Virus record (IMG/VR): IMGVR_UViG_3300000553_000014
Span: 1-64,000 of that record
Length of the DNA: 64,000 bases
Source of the DNA: a virus
Direction: 5' to 3' (one strand)
This document shows, piece by piece, positions 17,102-26,458 of the stretch (positions within the stretch are counted from its first letter, which is position 1; every line of letters begins with the position of its first letter). A model generated the notes under the pieces. It saw only the letters and a list, made by a program, of their open reading frames with translations. It was not told the origin of the DNA and searched no databases. The translations under genes and the position numbers were made by a program.

Positions 17102-17313
17102 TGGGATTTATTAATTTTTTTATAATTGTAAGTTTTTGCCTTATAAGTATTGATTTATATGAAAAAAGATATAAAATTCGAAAAGGTCCAAATCCAGTTT
17201 TAACAGGAAAATATGCTTTTACTTTATGGCAAATAATAAAAATGTTTATTTGTGGTTGGTTAGCTCATTATATTTTTGTTTTATTATTGGATTTTATTAT
17301 TAAGTATTACTAA
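17098..17313 (+). CDS. Small membrane protein (71 aa)
   Basis: Two hydrophobic helices (about 2-18 and 46-66) around a basic cytoplasmic-type loop (EKRYKIRKGPNPVLTGKYAF). Coupled to the tiny membrane protein before it and overlapping the next start by one base. Could be a holin-like or inner-membrane accessory protein; unproven. Confidence 0.7.
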   Translation: MMGFINFFIIVSFCLISIDLYEKRYKIRKGPNPVLTGKYAFTLWQIIKMFICGWLAHYIFVLLLDFIIKYY

Positions 17314-18974
17314 TGGGAAATGATGAAAACAAAGAAATATCAAATCCGTATTTAACAGCTGAAGAAAAAGTATTAATATTACGAAATAATACTTTAATTG
17401 GACAGAAAAAAAATTATATTCCTAATATTGGTGATTTTCTTGCGGAAAATTTTAATAAAATTGATGGATTTGATTATAGATGGAGTTCATTAATAACCTC
17501 ATCACCATTATTATTTGAAGATGTTGATTATATTAGAACTAAACAATTTATAATAAATGAAATAACTCCGGAAGAAATACAAGCTTATAAAGAAGGTAAA
17601 TTACGTGAATTATATGCAACATTTGAAAATATGTTAGTTTGTAATTTACAATATTATGATAGAATTATGAATTTTTGTACAATGGTATTTTTACATTATA
17701 TACGATTGTCAGAAGATTCAATAACATCAGAATATTTAGATGAAATATCTTATGTATTAGAAATGACACCAACACAAATTTGGTGTTGTGCTTTATGTGG
17801 CGTAAATAGTACAGAATGGGAATTAAATTATGGTTGGACTTTTAATGGAATTAAACCAATTAAATTATATAAAAATTTACTTACTGGTGAAAAAAGTTTA
17901 TTAGAAATAAATTGGAATATTTTATATCAAAATAAAATATTTTCTAAATTTGTTGAATATTCATCTTTAAGAACAAATACTTTAGGATTTAGACAAACTT
18001 TTTTAGTTGATAAAACATCAAATAGAAAATTATCTTATGTTTGTGCTAAATTTACTAAAACTTCTGTAGCAATTTCTGATGAACAATTATATTCATTAAA
18101 TGAATATATTGCGGAATATGAAAATTTAAATCAAAAATTATATACAAGTTTATTTGAATGTTTGAAAAAAATATTTAATAATGATGAAACACAATTTGCT
18201 ATTTATATTTATACTGATGAATTTTATATTCATACAGCAAAATTCTCAATGAGAGTTCGAAAAGATAATGGTAAAATTTCAAAAGATTATTTATCAAATA
18301 GTTATGAATGTTTCGCAGCTGAAGAATATTTATTTGATTCAGTTAAAACTCAAATTGAATGGGTAAAATATAAATTACCAACACAATTTGAATATGATAA
18401 ACAAATATTAATTAGTTTATTAAAAGAAATGTTGAAAACTAATTATAAACAAATTATGTGTATTCGTAGAATGAATAATTATGGAGTTTTATCCAAAATA
18501 ACATTTTCAGGAATATTCCACATGGTATATATTCAAGAAGAATTAATGTTTAATAATCGGTCAATTAAAACTTCTAAAATTTGTTTATCAAAAGAAAATA
18601 CTGCAGAATATGTAATTAATCGTGGATATTATTTATTTGGACTTGAAGAAGATGTTTATAAAATATCAATAGAAGAAAAATTATCAAGACAAGTACTTAT
18701 TAATCATTATTCAAATTATTGTATACCAATTTTGCAACACATGCAAGAAGTTATAACATTACATAATATGTCAAAAAATGATATTATTGATGTTGTATGT
18801 TCAGGATTACTAAATCCAAATAAGATAAATAATGAAAATATTATGTATACAAATATTAAAGGTATTAATGATAATAAAACAGGTAAAAAATTATTACAAA
18901 ATGCTTTAGATAAACAAAATAAAAATGCTGGTGGAATTAAGAAAAATTATTGGAAAGTAACAACGGGAAATTAA
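17313..18974 (+). CDS. Large hypothetical protein (553 aa)
   Basis: One of the largest unrecognised proteins here. It starts at the TAATG junction with the membrane gene. The N-terminal 170 residues are helical and end in QIWCCALCGVNSTEWELNYG, a cysteine cluster that may bind metal. The middle and C-terminal parts are mixed and contain KQIMCIRRMNNYGVLSKITF. No nuclease, ATPase or polymerase motifs were seen. Its size and central place in the operon suggest a structural or complex-forming role, but that is only inference. Confidence 0.8.
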   Translation: MGNDENKEISNPYLTAEEKVLILRNNTLIGQKKNYIPNIGDFLAENFNKIDGFDYRWSSLITSSPLLFEDVDYIRTKQFIINEITPEEIQAYKEGKLRELYATFENMLVCNLQYYDRIMNFCTMVFLHYIRLSEDSITSEYLDEISYVLEMTPTQIWCCALCGVNSTEWELNYGWTFNGIKPIKLYKNLLTGEKSLLEINWNILYQNKIFSKFVEYSSLRTNTLGFRQTFLVDKTSNRKLSYVCAKFTKTSVAISDEQLYSLNEYIAEYENLNQKLYTSLFECLKKIFNNDETQFAIYIYTDEFYIHTAKFSMRVRKDNGKISKDYLSNSYECFAAEEYLFDSVKTQIEWVKYKLPTQFEYDKQILISLLKEMLKTNYKQIMCIRRMNNYGVLSKITFSGIFHMVYIQEELMFNNRSIKTSKICLSKENTAEYVINRGYYLFGLEEDVYKISIEEKLSRQVLINHYSNYCIPILQHMQEVITLHNMSKNDIIDVVCSGLLNPNKINNENIMYTNIKGINDNKTGKKLLQNALDKQNKNAGGIKKNYWKVTTGN

Positions 18975-18975
18975 A

Positions 18976-19194
18976 ATGGAAAATGCAATTTTAAAATGGT
19001 CTTCTGAAGTTAAATTAGAAGATATTCAATTAGATAGAGAAATTGAAATTTCTCAAAAACAATATAATATTGTAAATACTAAATGTTCTGGTTTAGTATT
19101 TCATCGAAGTGAATTAGGTAAAAAATTTTTTATTAAACTTTGTTGGGAAAAATACAAAAAAGAAGTTTTTAATATACTTAAAGAAAATGAATAG
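18976..19194 (+). CDS. Hypothetical protein (72 aa)
   Basis: Small acidic protein starting one base after the previous stop and ending with TAG in an 8-bp overlap with the next gene. KLEDIQLDREIEISQKQYNI suggests one helix and a small beta part. Function unknown. Confidence 0.7.
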   Translation: MENAILKWSSEVKLEDIQLDREIEISQKQYNIVNTKCSGLVFHRSELGKKFFIKLCWEKYKKEVFNILKENE

Positions 19195-19540
19195 AGAAGA
19201 AAAACAATTTAATGATTTAATTTATCAATATTATGGACAAAAAGATATGTTTGATAAAATAAAACATAATTTTTGGGCTGTTAGAACAAAATTATTAATA
19301 CATGATAGTTTTAGAAATTCTTTTATAAAAAAACAATTTGAAATGTGTACAACTGTTATTAATATAGCAAATCACACTTCCTTAGAATCATTAAGGCAAT
19401 TTTCAATAAGAAAAGATAAAACAGAAACTTTTGAATATTCAATTAATTTTGGGTACCAAGAACCAATTAAAATAAATTTACAATCTGCAGATGTATTTGA
19501 TGCAGATTTAATTAAAAAACAAATTTTATTAACAATATAA
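19187..19540 (+). CDS. Hypothetical protein, first of a tandem paralogous pair (117 aa)
   Basis: Similar along most of its length to the next gene: both have an N-terminal F-[ND]-[DN]-L-[IV]-Y motif, a helical middle, KKQFEMCTTVINIA (against YKYQFEICTIIITIV) and TFEYSI near the end. The pair probably arose by duplication. Function unknown; predicted soluble and helical. Confidence 0.75.
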   Translation: MNREEKQFNDLIYQYYGQKDMFDKIKHNFWAVRTKLLIHDSFRNSFIKKQFEMCTTVINIANHTSLESLRQFSIRKDKTETFEYSINFGYQEPIKINLQSADVFDADLIKKQILLTI

Positions 19541-19885
19541 ATGGCTAATTTAACAACAAAATATAAAAATAGTCGTGATATGTTATTTGATAATCTTGTT
19601 TATAAAACATATAAACATTTACCTGAAAAGGAATTTTTTGAAATTAGAAATAAATATCTTAGATGTCGCGATTTATTTTTTAATCAATTTTTTAATGATA
19701 GACTTACAACTTATAAATATCAATTTGAAATTTGTACAATTATAATAACTATTGTTCAAGATTCAATTGATGATAAATTAAATACTGATTCTGAAACAGA
19801 ATTTGAATATTCAATTTTTACTAAATATAAAATACCAATAATTACAAATATTAAAAAACAAAATAATGCTAATGAAAAACTTTGA
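19541..19885 (+). CDS. Hypothetical protein, second of a tandem paralogous pair (114 aa)
   Basis: Begins immediately after the stop of its paralog. Shared positions include FDNLVYKTY, QFEICT and EFEYSI. It ends inside the start of thymidylate synthase, so the three genes are likely co-translated. Function unknown. Confidence 0.75.
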   Translation: MANLTTKYKNSRDMLFDNLVYKTYKHLPEKEFFEIRNKYLRCRDLFFNQFFNDRLTTYKYQFEICTIIITIVQDSIDDKLNTDSETEFEYSIFTKYKIPIITNIKKQNNANEKL

Positions 19886-20795
19886 AAGACAATATGCAGA
19901 TAGTTTGCATAATTTACTCAAATTCGGTAAAAGAAAAAATAATCGTACAGGAATTACAACATTATCAATTCAACATCAATATTTTTATGTTCATCAACCT
20001 GCATTAGATTTTCCAATTTTAAAAGGTAAAAAAGTTTATCCAAAACTTGCATTAAAAGAAATGATGTGGATGTTAAATGGAAAAGATAATGTTAAATGGT
20101 TGAAAGATAGAGGAGTTAATTATTGGGATAATTGGGCTGATGAAAAAGGTTCAATTGGTAAAAGCTATGGTTATCAATTTAGACGTTGGGTAGATAATTC
20201 AAAATATAAAGGAACTGACCAAACAACATTATTAATACAAGAAATGTTAAATAATCCAGATTCAAGAAGATTAATAATAAATTTATGGAATGTTCAAGAT
20301 TTGGAAGAAATGAGATTACCTCCATGTGTTTATAATTATCAATTTGCAATAAATAAATTGAGAATTAATACATACGAAATAGATTTACATGTTTTATCTC
20401 GTTCAGAAGATTCATTTTTAGGTATGCCTTATGATATTATGGGAGCTTCTTGGTTATTGAAAATTTTTACAACATATTTATCTATGGAAACAGGAAATAA
20501 TTATGTTTGTGGAAATATACATTATACCGCAAATGATTATCATATTTATGAAAATCATATTTCACAAGCTTATGAATATTTAAGTAATATAACTAAAAAT
20601 AAAGATGGAATAATTGATGGAATTGCAAATATTAAAATAGAAATTCCTGAAGATTATAAACTTGAAAATAAGGAACTTAATGAAAGATTTGATAAAACTT
20701 TAAAATTTTGGGATGAACGAAATTATTGTGATTTTAAAATAGAAAAAAATTATAAAGAAGTTTATGGTAAAATAGAAGCTAAAGTTGCTGTGTAA
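19872..20795 (+). CDS. thyA: Thymidylate synthase (ThyA type)
   Basis: About 307 residues. It converts dUMP to dTMP with methylene-tetrahydrofolate. Family landmarks are RTGITTLSIQHQYFYV near the N-terminus, DSRRLIINLWNVQDL, the catalytic cysteine in LPPCV (about 151), SRSEDSFLGMPYDIM and GNIHYTANDYHIYENH. The residue after the catalytic Cys is Val where most ThyA have His. I chose the second ATG (MKNFERQYADSLHNLL) because it matches usual ThyA starts; an ATG 6 bp earlier is possible. It overlaps the paralogous gene before it by 14 bp and is followed by a long hairpin element at 20850-20925. Confidence 0.95.
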   Translation: MKNFERQYADSLHNLLKFGKRKNNRTGITTLSIQHQYFYVHQPALDFPILKGKKVYPKLALKEMMWMLNGKDNVKWLKDRGVNYWDNWADEKGSIGKSYGYQFRRWVDNSKYKGTDQTTLLIQEMLNNPDSRRLIINLWNVQDLEEMRLPPCVYNYQFAINKLRINTYEIDLHVLSRSEDSFLGMPYDIMGASWLLKIFTTYLSMETGNNYVCGNIHYTANDYHIYENHISQAYEYLSNITKNKDGIIDGIANIKIEIPEDYKLENKELNERFDKTLKFWDERNYCDFKIEKNYKEVYGKIEAKVAV

Positions 20796-20849
20796 TTTGA
20801 AGTGATTAATCAAATATATACAAAAGTTAGTTTTTATTAGTTTCGAAAC

Positions 20850-20925
20850 CAAAAAATATTTAATAAAGGTGTCACATTCCAGCCCTTTACAAGACCAACA
20901 GCGTGGAGCTATTAAATATTTTTTT
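20850..20925 (+). ncRNA. Long-stem structured element after thyA (RNA candidate or unusual terminator)
   Basis: A 15-bp perfect stem, AAAAAATATTTAATA (20851-20865) with its complement at 20910-20924, encloses 44 nt that are much GC-richer than the area (GGTGTCACATTCCAGCCC and CCAACAGCGTGGAGC). Inside, CCAGC can pair with GCGTGG and AAAGG with CCTTT. T-rich sequence follows, so it could terminate the thyA unit, but the large structured loop suggests a riboswitch-like, processing or regulatory RNA. It matches no class I know. Confidence 0.6.
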
Positions 20926-20936
20926 ATTTAAAAATA

Positions 20937-21137
20937 ATGGGGAATACAAATAAAAAAGTTACATTAACAATGAGTTTTGAAATAACTCAAAATGAAGCAG
21001 AAACTCAAGATTTTAAAGAATTCAAAAATTTAATAGAATCTGGACAAATGCAAAAAGAAATGAAAAGAACTGTTCCTGGAAATAATAGAGATATATTTAA
21101 ACCTAAAAAAATTAAAGCAACAATAACAATCAAATAA
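20937..21137 (+). CDS. Hypothetical protein (66 aa)
   Basis: Small basic protein starting 12 bp after the hairpin element. The first strand, KKVTLTMSFEITQNEAETQD, and the last, KKIKATITIK, suggest a small beta sheet around one helix. Function unknown; the nearby element may control it. Confidence 0.7.
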   Translation: MGNTNKKVTLTMSFEITQNEAETQDFKEFKNLIESGQMQKEMKRTVPGNNRDIFKPKKIKATITIK

Positions 21138-21141
21138 ATTT

Positions 21142-21546
21142 ATGTTACATATAGGTGGTGATTATCAAAAAAGAATAATTGACAAAAAGAATTTAATACC
21201 GAAAAATGAACCGGTTTTTTTATTAAGAGGTAAAGATAAATTAGCTCCAGCATTACTTTTAGAATGGGCTAAACAAATAAGATTATTAGGAGGAGACCCA
21301 GAAGTTGCAGAATTAGTTGAAGCTCAAGCACAAAATATGCTTGATTGGCAAAGAAGAGTTTTAAGAACTCATGGTAAATTACCTGATATGCCAGATGAAA
21401 TTAATGATAAAATTTCAAATATTGTTGAAATTGAAATTACAGAAAAAAGTAATGAAATAATTATATCAAATATTGAAGAATTGTCAATTGCTTTTGGAGA
21501 AGATAAATTAATTCAAATTGGTAAAATTTTAACTAAAATAAAATAA
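21142..21546 (+). CDS. Conserved phage/bacterial hypothetical protein
   Basis: 134 residues. The core PVFLLRGKDKLAPALLLEWA, then LGGDPEVAELVEAQAQNMLDWQR, matches a small family I recall from many phages and bacteria, always of unknown function. The last 50 residues are phage-specific. It lies 4 bp after the previous gene. Confidence 0.7.
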   Translation: MLHIGGDYQKRIIDKKNLIPKNEPVFLLRGKDKLAPALLLEWAKQIRLLGGDPEVAELVEAQAQNMLDWQRRVLRTHGKLPDMPDEINDKISNIVEIEITEKSNEIIISNIEELSIAFGEDKLIQIGKILTKIK

Positions 21547-21547
21547 A

Positions 21548-21748
21548 ATGATAAAAACAACAATAATTGAAACAAATAAATTTGTTGATATAAATAATGA
21601 ATTAAGTAATAATGAATATTTAAAAACAATAAAATTATTTGGAATTAAACTTTATCAATATTATTATAAATTAGATGTTACATTACCTGATAGAAGTGGA
21701 AATATTGTAAAAGGATTTCAAAATGAACAAAATACTGAAGAATCTTAA
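21548..21748 (+). CDS. Hypothetical protein (66 aa)
   Basis: Small soluble protein, start 1 bp after the previous stop. KLFGIKLYQYYYKLDVTLPD is its most structured part. No domain recognised. Confidence 0.65.
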   Translation: MIKTTIIETNKFVDINNELSNNEYLKTIKLFGIKLYQYYYKLDVTLPDRSGNIVKGFQNEQNTEES

Positions 21749-21750
21749 TT

Positions 21751-22140
21751 ATGAAATTACTTGAACAACATGAATTTTTACAAAAAATGAAACTTGATAA
21801 AAAAATGTTTCATTATAAAGAAGTTTGGACATGGACTGATACAAAAATTCGTTGGATATATAAAGAATATAATCCAAGAGAAAATATTGTTGTTGGTTAT
21901 ATGTTAATTAGGGTTAGAGGTGAAGGATTTTATCTTTGTAATTTTGAAAAACGAAATATTCAAGAATTTTATTATGGAATTGAATATTTTAAAGTTACTG
22001 ATAAAGAAATTGTTGATGCTTTGTTCAATTTAAGAGAATTTGTTGCTATTGATTTTGGAAACACTTCACAATTTTATGAAGATAAGGATATAGATAATTA
22101 TATAATAAAATTTTTACAAGAAAATAATATTCAAATATAA
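21751..22140 (+). CDS. Hypothetical protein (129 aa)
   Basis: Soluble and aromatic-rich (YKEVWTWTDTKIRWIYKEYN), probably a small mixed alpha/beta fold. Its last base is the first base of the next ATG, so translation is coupled. Function unknown. Confidence 0.7.
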   Translation: MKLLEQHEFLQKMKLDKKMFHYKEVWTWTDTKIRWIYKEYNPRENIVVGYMLIRVRGEGFYLCNFEKRNIQEFYYGIEYFKVTDKEIVDALFNLREFVAIDFGNTSQFYEDKDIDNYIIKFLQENNIQI

Positions 22141-22328
22141 TGAGTGAATGTTTATATTGTGGACAGAAAAATCCCAAAAAATTAAATGGATATTGTATTA
22201 AATATAGTTGTGAAAATCGTAGAAAACAAGATATTGAAAGTCAACAACAATATAAACAAACAGGATTTGATTTAGATAAAATTCATGAACAAAATTTAAA
22301 ATATAATAAAAAGTTTCAAAATAAATAA
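22140..22328 (+). CDS. Small zinc-ribbon-like protein (62 aa)
   Basis: The N-terminus has CLYCGQKNPKK, then GYCIKYSC, giving two cysteine pairs that can bind one zinc. The rest is a charged Gln/Lys-rich helix. Such proteins often bind nucleic acid or a partner protein. It is the last gene before the SbcD-SbcC fusion. Confidence 0.65.
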   Translation: MSECLYCGQKNPKKLNGYCIKYSCENRRKQDIESQQQYKQTGFDLDKIHEQNLKYNKKFQNK

Positions 22329-22344
22329 TTTTAAATAATTATAA

Positions 22345-25300
22345 ATGACTAAAATCGCACATTATGCGGACATACAAGTTAAGAACCGTGAAAAACCATT
22401 ATATAATGTTTACAGAAATACTCTGAAACAAATAGAATTTCATATTGAACAAACTGAAGTTGAAATCGCAGTACTTGCAGGAGATTTCTTTGAATATGAT
22501 ATTCCAAATGATTCTGAAAGAAAATTAATCAATAATCATTTAGCACATTTATTGAATATTAAAACATTAAAAGAAATTGTTTTAATCGCTGGTAATCACG
22601 ACTTAACTAAAGACAAAAAACAAATTGATACTCTAATTGGTTTCAATCCAATTAGTATTTTCAATGATATGATGAATACTTTAGATAAGAAAAAAGCTGA
22701 AAAAATAATTTATATTAAAGAATCAAAAATTTATCAATCAAAAGTTGATGAAAAAATTAATTATATTGGATATAGTTTAGAAGATGGATGTAATCCAGAT
22801 TTAAGTTTAATAAATCCAGATAAAATAAATATTTGTATTTTTCATGCAATGATTCGCGAATATGTTGATTTACGAAAATTACCCGTAAGAAAAGATATTT
22901 TGAATTCTTTATTTAGTTTGGAACAATTTCCAGCAAATTCATTAATTCTTGCAGGGGATATACATGAAAATTTAAAATTTGATGGATTAAATGACCAAAT
23001 ATTTTACTATCCAGGTTCAACCACGCAACATACACATAATGAAGGCTCTTTTTATAAAATATCAGATGATATTGAAATAAAAATTGGTGAAACTAAATCA
23101 ATAAAAATATTTTCTTTTGATGAACAAGAATTTGGAACACAAGATATTGAATTAGAAAATCCAATTATTTATAATACAATTTCATTAGATTTTCGTATTC
23201 CATATCCAATAATAAAAGGACATCTTGAAAATTTGGAATTAACTTATGGTACATTACAAACATATATTAAAGTTAAATCTTCAAATATTTTTGTTCAAAA
23301 AGAAGCTGAAATTTTTAAAACACTTAGTGATAAAAATGTTAAAGATAAAGTAACAATTTATTTTGAATATGATAAATTTGTTCAAAATTCTATAAGTTCA
23401 GAAAATAAAATTATTAATGAAATTATTGAAGAGAAGAAAAATTCAGTAACAATTCAAAATCCTGAACAAGAATCTACTGATTTAGTAATAAATCAAGATA
23501 ATATTGATGAATTAATTTTAAATCAAGAACAATTAAATAAATTATTTACTTCAGTTCTTGATGAAATGTTAATTTCAACTAAAAGTGAATTTGATGATTT
23601 AACTTTAGATGAAATTAAAATAGATATAATAGGATTATTTGAAAAAGAATTAAATTCAACTACAGCTTTAACAACCAAAAGATATAAAACAATTTTTAAA
23701 TCAATAAAAACTAATTGTTTTATGTCATTAGGTGAAAATCAAGTAAATCTTGATATTCCTGGAATTATTAGAATTTTAGGAACTAATGGTATTGGGAAAA
23801 CAACATTATATAATATGATTCGTTGGGTTATAACTGGATTTGTATATGATGGAATGTCAAAAAATAATGTTGTTAAAAATAATTTAATTGTTTTTAATAA
23901 AAATCTTATTGATATTGATTATGTTAATGTTGAATTATTTGCTAATATAAATAATTTAAACATTTCTATGATTAGAACAGTTGTGAGGAAATGGAAAAAT
24001 AATACAACTGATGAACAAAAAATGTCTTTAAATTGGAAAGATTATGTTGGAGGAATTGATAGAACATTTACATTAAATTTAACAACAGAATTAGGACAAG
24101 TTAAAACATATACTGGAGAACAAGCAGAAAAAAATGTTTTAATTTGGTTTGGACAAACAATTGAAAATATTTTGTTTTTAAATCAAACAAAAATTGAATT
24201 AATGTTAGGATTAAATTCAGATAAACTTAATGAATTAATACTTAATTTTATAGGTGTTGATTATTTAAATAAATTAGAAAGTAATCTTGATATTGTTAAA
24301 GGAGATTTATTAAATATTTCAAAACCAAAGAAAATTCGTGAAGATATTCAAAATGCTTTAATTGATAATAAAATCTTTTTAGAAAAAGCTGAAAAAACTT
24401 TGGAAGAAAAAGATATTGAATTAATTAAAACTCTTGAAGAAGAAAATATTGCAAAAACTTTAGTTAAAAAAATTAACACTGAATTACTTTCCATAGGTAA
24501 TATTCCAGAATTAATGGAAAATAAACAACAAGAAATTAATTTAATTATTGAAAAAATTGAAAATTTTGGAGATATTGAAGAAAAAAAGAAATTAATCGAA
24601 TTTGTAGAAATTAAACCAAAATTAAATGAATTATTAATATCTAATTTTGAAGAAAATATTAAATATAATGATAATTCTATTAATGATGAAATTGAAATTA
24701 AAACCGAATTTGAAAGAGAATTAAAAATACTTAATGAAGTTAAAATTCCTGAAATTATTTCAAATGCAAAAGAATTAATTAATTCTGATTTAAAAACATT
24801 AACTGAAGAATTTAATCAATTAATTAAAGATAAAAAAGATAAATATAATGAAATTCTTGTAATAATTGATTCAAAAGTTCAAGCACTTACAGATAAAAAA
24901 ATAAAAACCGATGAAGAAATAAATGATTATAATACAAATATTGGAGTTTTAACAACAGAAATTTCAATATTAAAAATAAAATTTGAAGATATTAATAAAG
25001 AAATAATTTCAGGAGTTTGTGATAAATGTAAAAGACCTTTTGGAACAAAAGAATCTTGGGATATTCATTTAAAAGAACTTGAAGAAAATAAAATAAAAAT
25101 AACTAAAGAAAAATCTGAAAAAGAAAAAGAAAAAGAAATTATTGATATTGAATACACAGCAAGAAAAACTTTATTATCAAAAATTACATCAGCTCAATTA
25201 TTATTGAAATATGTAAGAGATTCAGCTTTACAAGAAAATAATACTTTATTTGAACATCCTTCTTTAGTAAAATCAGAAAATGTTCAATCAATTAAACCAT

Positions 25301-26439
25301 TAATTGATGAAATTGAATTAAAAATTAATAAAAATCAAAAAGAACAAAAAGAATTTAACAAAAAATTATCTAATTTATATTATATTGAAAAAATACAATA
25401 TAATAAATATGAAGAATGCAAAGAATTAATTAAAGAAAATAATGATAAAATATTTTGGGAAAGTATTGATTATATTATTATTGACCATAAAGCTTTAAAT
25501 TTAAAAATTAAAGAATGTCAAGATAGAATTGATAAATATAATTCAAATATTCAAGATTCTAAAGATTTAATTAAATCACTTAATGATGAACATATAACAG
25601 CTTTAGAAAAATATCAAGAACTTTTTAATGCAAATATCTTAGCAAATAAAGAAATTCAAAAATATAATGATTCAATTGAATCATTTAAAAATGAAAAACT
25701 TAATTTAGAAAAAGATAAAATTCGTTTAGAAAAAGAATATTTACTTTTAGAAAATCAAACAGAAAATTATAATTCAATTAATTTAAAATTAAAAACAGCT
25801 GAAGAAAATGAAACATTAATAACAAAAAATGTTAATAATATAAAATCTGAACAAACACAACTTAAACTTAATATTGTTGAATTTAAAAATCAAAAAGAAA
25901 AAATAAATATTGAATATAAAGATTATTTGAAATATATTAAAAATAATTTAATTTGGAAAATTTATTCAAAATTAATTAAAAATAATTTCAAAGAAATTGT
26001 ATTTGAATATTATCGTAATTTTTTAAACAATACATTAAATTATTTATTAGAAGATGTTAATTTCAAATTATTTTGGAATAAAGATTCTGAATTAATTCAT
26101 CTTTCTTATAAAGATGGAAAATGTACTTTTCAACCTGTTCAACAATCTTCTGGAATGGAAACATGTTTTCTTGGATTAAGTTTAATTTATACTATGCACT
26201 TACTTAATGTAAAAAATACTGTTTCACATTTATTTATTGATGAAATTTCAGGTACTTTAAATTCGGGTAAAGAATTAACTTATGAAGCTAAAAATTATAA
26301 AGAATTATTAGTTATTTTATTATCTAAATTTAATGATAAAAGTGTTTTCATAATTGACCATAATATAGATAATTTATTTGAAACAACAACTTATGAAGTT
26401 AGACCAGAAGAATCTGGTTCTAAATATTTTCAATTATAA
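22345..26439 (+). CDS. SbcD-SbcC (Mre11-Rad50-like) fusion protein
   Basis: 1,364 residues joining a DNA nuclease and its SMC-like ATPase, which are usually two genes (SbcD/SbcC, T4 gp47/gp46). Nuclease, about 1-300: HYADIQVKN near 7, LAGDFFEYD near 43, AGNHDLT near 84, FHAMIRE near 170 and AGDIHENL near 206. The first metal motif reads D-x-Q where D-x-H is normal. A polar linker follows. ATPase: GTNGIGKTT (Walker A, near 478), long coiled coils, the zinc hook CDKCKRPFG near 892, signature QSSGMETCFLG near 1268, Walker B HLFIDEISG near 1296 and the H-loop IDHN near 1337. The expected role is end processing in recombination-dependent replication. It is separated from neighbours by short gaps and shares their operon. 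Confidence 0.9.
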   Translation: MTKIAHYADIQVKNREKPLYNVYRNTLKQIEFHIEQTEVEIAVLAGDFFEYDIPNDSERKLINNHLAHLLNIKTLKEIVLIAGNHDLTKDKKQIDTLIGFNPISIFNDMMNTLDKKKAEKIIYIKESKIYQSKVDEKINYIGYSLEDGCNPDLSLINPDKINICIFHAMIREYVDLRKLPVRKDILNSLFSLEQFPANSLILAGDIHENLKFDGLNDQIFYYPGSTTQHTHNEGSFYKISDDIEIKIGETKSIKIFSFDEQEFGTQDIELENPIIYNTISLDFRIPYPIIKGHLENLELTYGTLQTYIKVKSSNIFVQKEAEIFKTLSDKNVKDKVTIYFEYDKFVQNSISSENKIINEIIEEKKNSVTIQNPEQESTDLVINQDNIDELILNQEQLNKLFTSVLDEMLISTKSEFDDLTLDEIKIDIIGLFEKELNSTTALTTKRYKTIFKSIKTNCFMSLGENQVNLDIPGIIRILGTNGIGKTTLYNMIRWVITGFVYDGMSKNNVVKNNLIVFNKNLIDIDYVNVELFANINNLNISMIRTVVRKWKNNTTDEQKMSLNWKDYVGGIDRTFTLNLTTELGQVKTYTGEQAEKNVLIWFGQTIENILFLNQTKIELMLGLNSDKLNELILNFIGVDYLNKLESNLDIVKGDLLNISKPKKIREDIQNALIDNKIFLEKAEKTLEEKDIELIKTLEEENIAKTLVKKINTELLSIGNIPELMENKQQEINLIIEKIENFGDIEEKKKLIEFVEIKPKLNELLISNFEENIKYNDNSINDEIEIKTEFERELKILNEVKIPEIISNAKELINSDLKTLTEEFNQLIKDKKDKYNEILVIIDSKVQALTDKKIKTDEEINDYNTNIGVLTTEISILKIKFEDINKEIISGVCDKCKRPFGTKESWDIHLKELEENKIKITKEKSEKEKEKEIIDIEYTARKTLLSKITSAQLLLKYVRDSALQENNTLFEHPSLVKSENVQSIKPLIDEIELKINKNQKEQKEFNKKLSNLYYIEKIQYNKYEECKELIKENNDKIFWESIDYIIIDHKALNLKIKECQDRIDKYNSNIQDSKDLIKSLNDEHITALEKYQELFNANILANKEIQKYNDSIESFKNEKLNLEKDKIRLEKEYLLLENQTENYNSINLKLKTAEENETLITKNVNNIKSEQTQLKLNIVEFKNQKEKINIEYKDYLKYIKNNLIWKIYSKLIKNNFKEIVFEYYRNFLNNTLNYLLEDVNFKLFWNKDSELIHLSYKDGKCTFQPVQQSSGMETCFLGLSLIYTMHLLNVKNTVSHLFIDEISGTLNSGKELTYEAKNYKELLVILLSKFNDKSVFIIDHNIDNLFETTTYEVRPEESGSKYFQL

Positions 26440-26458
26440 CAAATAATACAAATTTTAT

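Noticed and set aside
20850-20925. Known riboswitch or self-cleaving ribozyme (folate, preQ1, hammerhead, twister)
   Set aside because: The conserved cores that I know of these classes, such as CTGATGA with GAAA for hammerhead, are not present.
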